Shown piece by piece: positions 7,301 to 9,044 of a stretch of 9,044 nucleotides of DNA. How positions within the stretch are numbered: position 1 is the first letter of the stretch; each line of letters begins with the position of its first letter. Source of the stretch: Spirochaetota bacterium. GTDB lineage: Bacteria > Spirochaetota > UBA4802 > UB4802. The notes under the pieces were generated by a model. That model saw nothing but the letters and a program-made list of their open reading frames with translations, was not told where the DNA came from and did no database searches. The translations under genes were made by a program, and so were the position numbers. The stretch spans positions 1-9,044 of the forward strand of contig JAKPOE010000134.1 of NCBI GenBank assembly GCA_029548025.1, written 5' to 3'.

Positions 7301-7740
7301 AAGTAGTGGATAGAATTGCATGCAATATTGATGAAAAGGCTTTGCCAATAGACGAACGTTTCTGGGGCGCATATGAAAAAGTAAAAGTGCATAAAGATAA
7401 ATCCAGCTTACCAAAAAGTGTGTTGAGTATACAGGATAGAGCAAAGAATAAGCTACAGTTTATCTTAAGCAACGAGTGCCCGGAGGCACTGCAACCGTAT
7501 ATTCCATTTTTAAAACAGCTTAAAGAAGATCTTATTGATTATGGAACCCTTTCGGATTATACATTGCGGCGGATTGCAAATTTCAACATTGACTACAACG
7601 ATGCTACAAAGTTACAGGAGCTGGTTAACGAAATTGCTGCATTGCAGCAGGAATTAGGCAATGATTACTTACACAAAATAAAAGCTAAAGAAGATGGGTT
7701 ACAAAAGGAAATAATTATTGCAATAGAAAATAAAATATAA
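4363..7740 (+). CDS. Phospholipase-D nuclease fused to SNF2-type helicase
   Basis: A 1125-residue cytosolic protein that probably translocates on and cuts DNA in a defence system. Residues 1-190 are a PLD-type nuclease domain: HAK (His131, Lys133), then GSSNLT with Asn155 and Glu166. This is the one-copy HxK...N-x10-E pattern seen in BfiI-like nucleases, which work as dimers. Residues about 250-405 are the first helicase lobe: Gln257 motif (YRYQLDA), Walker A DVVGLGKT (278-285), DEAH box (356-359) and LLTATP (383-388). A long charged helical insert follows (about 410-735). The second lobe has IVIFSEF (740-746), LVISGD, LCTDKLSEGFNLN (799-811) and arginine-finger motif QRLGRINR (830-837). The tail (about 890-1125) has no assigned domain. 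The ATG follows AAAGG by six bases. It is probably co-transcribed with the methylase 27 bases downstream. Confidence 0.92.
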   Translation: MSNFITNQPTKNLLHRVRDLIAHSKELKFLVGFFYFSGIKDLYTSLQNNADVVVKICVGLNVDTLNYCIVECGNDANVSNKDVINRYFESITKSINSEEFDNKDFYEQIAYFIQLIKNERLIIRKTRQPNHAKLYLFTLSTEQVKQKILITGSSNLTRAGLIGQHEFNVEITDYGIEEAERYFDTIWDESVAITENDACKKELINLLQHQTLIKEITPFEAYCLVLKSYLDTYEIRTASEAINRILISNNYVPYRYQLDAITQAIAIIEKHNGVILADVVGLGKTIIACAIAFQLKKRGIVICPPGLIGNDNKDMGWKKYLEDFRLFDWEVRSSGKLEEALEFVNRCKDIEVVIVDEAHRFRNQDTRSYELLKNICRDKIVILLTATPFNNRPSDIFSLIKLFVTPRKSTITLENNLELLFSMYKSKFDKLSYIKRYHDSKDREKRNRATTFYKYLFGTENIDIRRVNAETHKLAKQIRDVIEPVTIRRNRIDLQKNPYYKDEVQHLSIVKDPIEWFYELTPKQLQFYDTIIEHYFVEDDVEAFKGSIYRPFIYEVGELEINDDNDVNEGLLEKNREYQQQKNLFNFMRRLLVKRFESSFGAFKESIKNFKRIHEHVLQFIEKTGGGDPLKGEFILDRQLLEKIYDMDVDEIEQYLQEYETNLQKDVLPKKYKRYKIKTFKYKEKFIDDIKHDIKLFTSILEQLDALDLVNNDPKLDCLIKNVANEFYQNKEKDKNKRKIVIFSEFLDTVCYLKDTLNNKFNNRVLVISGDLSDSKIKEIYKNFDASYQDQKDDYDILLCTDKLSEGFNLNRAGMIVNYDIPWNPVRVIQRLGRINRISKKVFDELYIVNFFPTEKGAEIVKSREIAQNKMFMIHNTLGEDAKIFDEDEEPTPAELYHRLQINPETLEAESFYTRVLNVFESIKAQYPEIIKNIESTPHRVKVSKKSTYDELLVFFKKNRLFVMNYDYSDGSIVETTLEEVVDRIACNIDEKALPIDERFWGAYEKVKVHKDKSSLPKSVLSIQDRAKNKLQFILSNECPEALQPYIPFLKQLKEDLIDYGTLSDYTLRRIANFNIDYNDATKLQELVNEIAALQQELGNDYLHKIKAKEDGLQKEIIIAIENKI

Positions 7741-7756
7741 AATTAAAGGAACAAAT

Positions 7757-7760
7757 GGAG
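7757..7760 (+). promoter_or_regulatory. Ribosome site of the methylase gene
   Basis: GGAG lies seven bases before the ATG at 7768. A nearer ATG at 7755 is ruled out as the gene start because it meets TAG after one codon. Confidence 0.65.
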
Positions 7761-7767
7761 TAGCAGC

Positions 7768-9044
7768 ATGGATGATGTGGTTAGAATACTTGAAGATATT
7801 ATAAATGATTTTGACGTAAATAAATTTAAAAATTTTTTTTATAAAAAAACAAATGATTTTATATCTCAAGATAAGCCATTAGATGGATGTAACGACGAAC
7901 TTTTTGATGAAAGCACGCAAATAGGCACGTTTAAAGTTAACGATGTTCACGAATTTATTGTGATTGCCGCAAAAGTAAATAAAGAATTAACACAAAAAAG
8001 CGGAAAAAAAGCGCAATACACCTTTGCAAAAAAGATATTGAAACAAATGATACAATACACTGGTGGCTTTTTTATTTTTTACGACAGCAATGGAAATTTC
8101 AGGTTTTCGTTTATCTATAGCATACCCCGTCCCGATGGCAAGCAGGACTGGAGTAACTTCAGGCGTTACACCTACTATGTAAGTAAAGACCAGACAAACC
8201 GGACATTTTTGCAGCAAATGCAAGCAGCAAGCTTTGAAAGTTTAGAAAAAATCATTGACGCGTTTAGTGTAGAAAAGGTTACGAAAGAGTTTTATAGAAA
8301 TATAGTAGAATTATATTATACACTTATTAACAACTACAATAACAAGGGATTACAACGATTTCCAAAGGAAGATCAAAATGAAAAGGAAGAGTTTGCCATT
8401 CGGTTACTGGGTAGACTTTTATTTTGTTGGTTTTTGAAGATGAAGAAGGATGGTTCTAAAGATTCATTGATACCCCAGAAATATCTTTCATCTGAGTTGG
8501 TAAAAAATTTTAATGGAGACTATTACCATGAATATGTTGAGCCATTATTCTTTCAGATATTAAATAAACCATTAAAAGAAAGGTTAGAAAAATACAAAAC
8601 TAAAAGTTATTCGCTTATTCCATTTTTGAATGGAGGTTTATTTGAACCACACGACAGTGATTATTATCCTGTAACTGCAATAAACGAAATGGGAATATCA
8701 CCAAATATAAATATACTGACAATATCAAATGACTGGTTTGCAAACCTTTTTGAGGTTTTTGAGCGATATAATTTTACCATTGATGAGAATACACTTGTTG
8801 ATACTGAAGTGTCCATTGATCCTGAAATGTTGGGTAAAATATTTGAAAACCTTTTGGCAGAATATAACCCTGAAACAAAAGAGAATGCGCGCAAAGCTAC
8901 AGGAAGTTATTACACCCCGCGCGAAATAGTTGATTATATGGTTGATGAATCGCTTAAAAACTATTTGTGTGAGAAAACAAAACTATCCAGAGATATCATT
9001 GAAGAATTATTGAAACATGAAAATTTTGAAGCTGCTGCTAACCT
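7768..9044 (+). CDS. Large Eco57I/type IIG-like DNA methyltransferase, 3' end cut off
   Basis: The frame stays open from the ATG to the window edge, giving 425 visible residues. The decisive motif is IDPEMLGKIFENLL (350-363) followed by RKATGSYYTPREIVDYMV (375-392). This is the helical bundle just before the SAM-binding core in Eco57I-type, type IIG and BREX PglX-like N6-adenine methyltransferases. Upstream, RRYTYYV (132-138), NRTFLQQM and AFSVEKVTKEFY (165-176) also recur in this class. The SAM motif and catalytic NPPY must lie beyond the edge and cannot be checked. No PD-(D/E)xK nuclease motif is visible in the N-terminus, so cleavage probably depends on the PLD domain of the preceding protein. 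Members are commonly about 1000-1300 residues. It likely methylates adenine at a specific site to protect host DNA. Confidence 0.85.
   Translation, partial: MDDVVRILEDIINDFDVNKFKNFFYKKTNDFISQDKPLDGCNDELFDESTQIGTFKVNDVHEFIVIAAKVNKELTQKSGKKAQYTFAKKILKQMIQYTGGFFIFYDSNGNFRFSFIYSIPRPDGKQDWSNFRRYTYYVSKDQTNRTFLQQMQAASFESLEKIIDAFSVEKVTKEFYRNIVELYYTLINNYNNKGLQRFPKEDQNEKEEFAIRLLGRLLFCWFLKMKKDGSKDSLIPQKYLSSELVKNFNGDYYHEYVEPLFFQILNKPLKERLEKYKTKSYSLIPFLNGGLFEPHDSDYYPVTAINEMGISPNINILTISNDWFANLFEVFERYNFTIDENTLVDTEVSIDPEMLGKIFENLLAEYNPETKENARKATGSYYTPREIVDYMVDESLKNYLCEKTKLSRDIIEELLKHENFEAAAN

Noticed and set aside
8729..8929. Plus-strand frame in another phase within the methylase
   Set aside because: The methylase frame in this region carries the conserved LGKIFENLL and TGSYYTP motifs.
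4363..9044. Assignment as a complete DISARM, BREX or type I restriction system
   Set aside because: No DUF1998 protein, PglZ, BrxC or HsdS is visible, and the nuclease is fused to the helicase. The window ends before the full locus is seen.
1..9044. Mobile element, CRISPR array or tRNA attachment site
   Set aside because: No transposase or integrase, no regularly spaced repeats, no tRNA-like fold and no paired direct repeats flanking the right-hand genes were found by eye.

Overview
The window looks like AT-rich bacterial chromosome. It has Shine-Dalgarno-type ribosome sites, a lipoprotein signal peptide and sigma-70-like promoter boxes. No rRNA, tRNA or phylogenetic marker gene is present, so the host cannot be named. 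A Gram-negative-type or spirochaete-like bacterium would fit the lipoprotein and base composition, but this is a weak guess. By eye, ilvBN is clearly less AT-rich than the genes at the right end.

Left part, minus strand (1-2057): a core branched-chain amino acid operon. ilvB (large catalytic subunit of acetolactate synthase) is followed by ilvN (small regulatory subunit, cut by the window edge). The two are joined by an ATGA stop/start overlap.

Spacer (2058-2513): a very AT-rich divergent region of 456 bases. On the plus strand it holds a near-ideal promoter for the next gene. On the minus strand it has several inverted repeats and a Leu/Val/Ile-rich reading frame that could be an ilvBN leader or attenuator; this is speculative.

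Middle, plus strand (2514-4222): a WYL-domain transcriptional regulator with an N-terminal HTH, then a small predicted lipoprotein of unknown role. A perfect 8-bp hairpin separates them.

Right part, plus strand (4223-9044): a 140-base regulatory spacer with a consensus-like promoter and two short perfect palindromes. It precedes two genes that look like one operon. The first encodes a 1125-residue protein combining a phospholipase-D-type nuclease domain with a SNF2-type helicase. The second, 27 bases later, encodes a large Eco57I/type IIG-like DNA adenine methyltransferase, of which only the first 425 residues are in the window. Together they look like a modification-linked anti-phage system: the methylase would mark self DNA, and the nuclease-helicase would attack unmarked DNA. 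WYL regulators control several known defence systems, so the upstream regulator may control this one, although the lipoprotein gene lies between. Further system components, if any, lie beyond the right edge.
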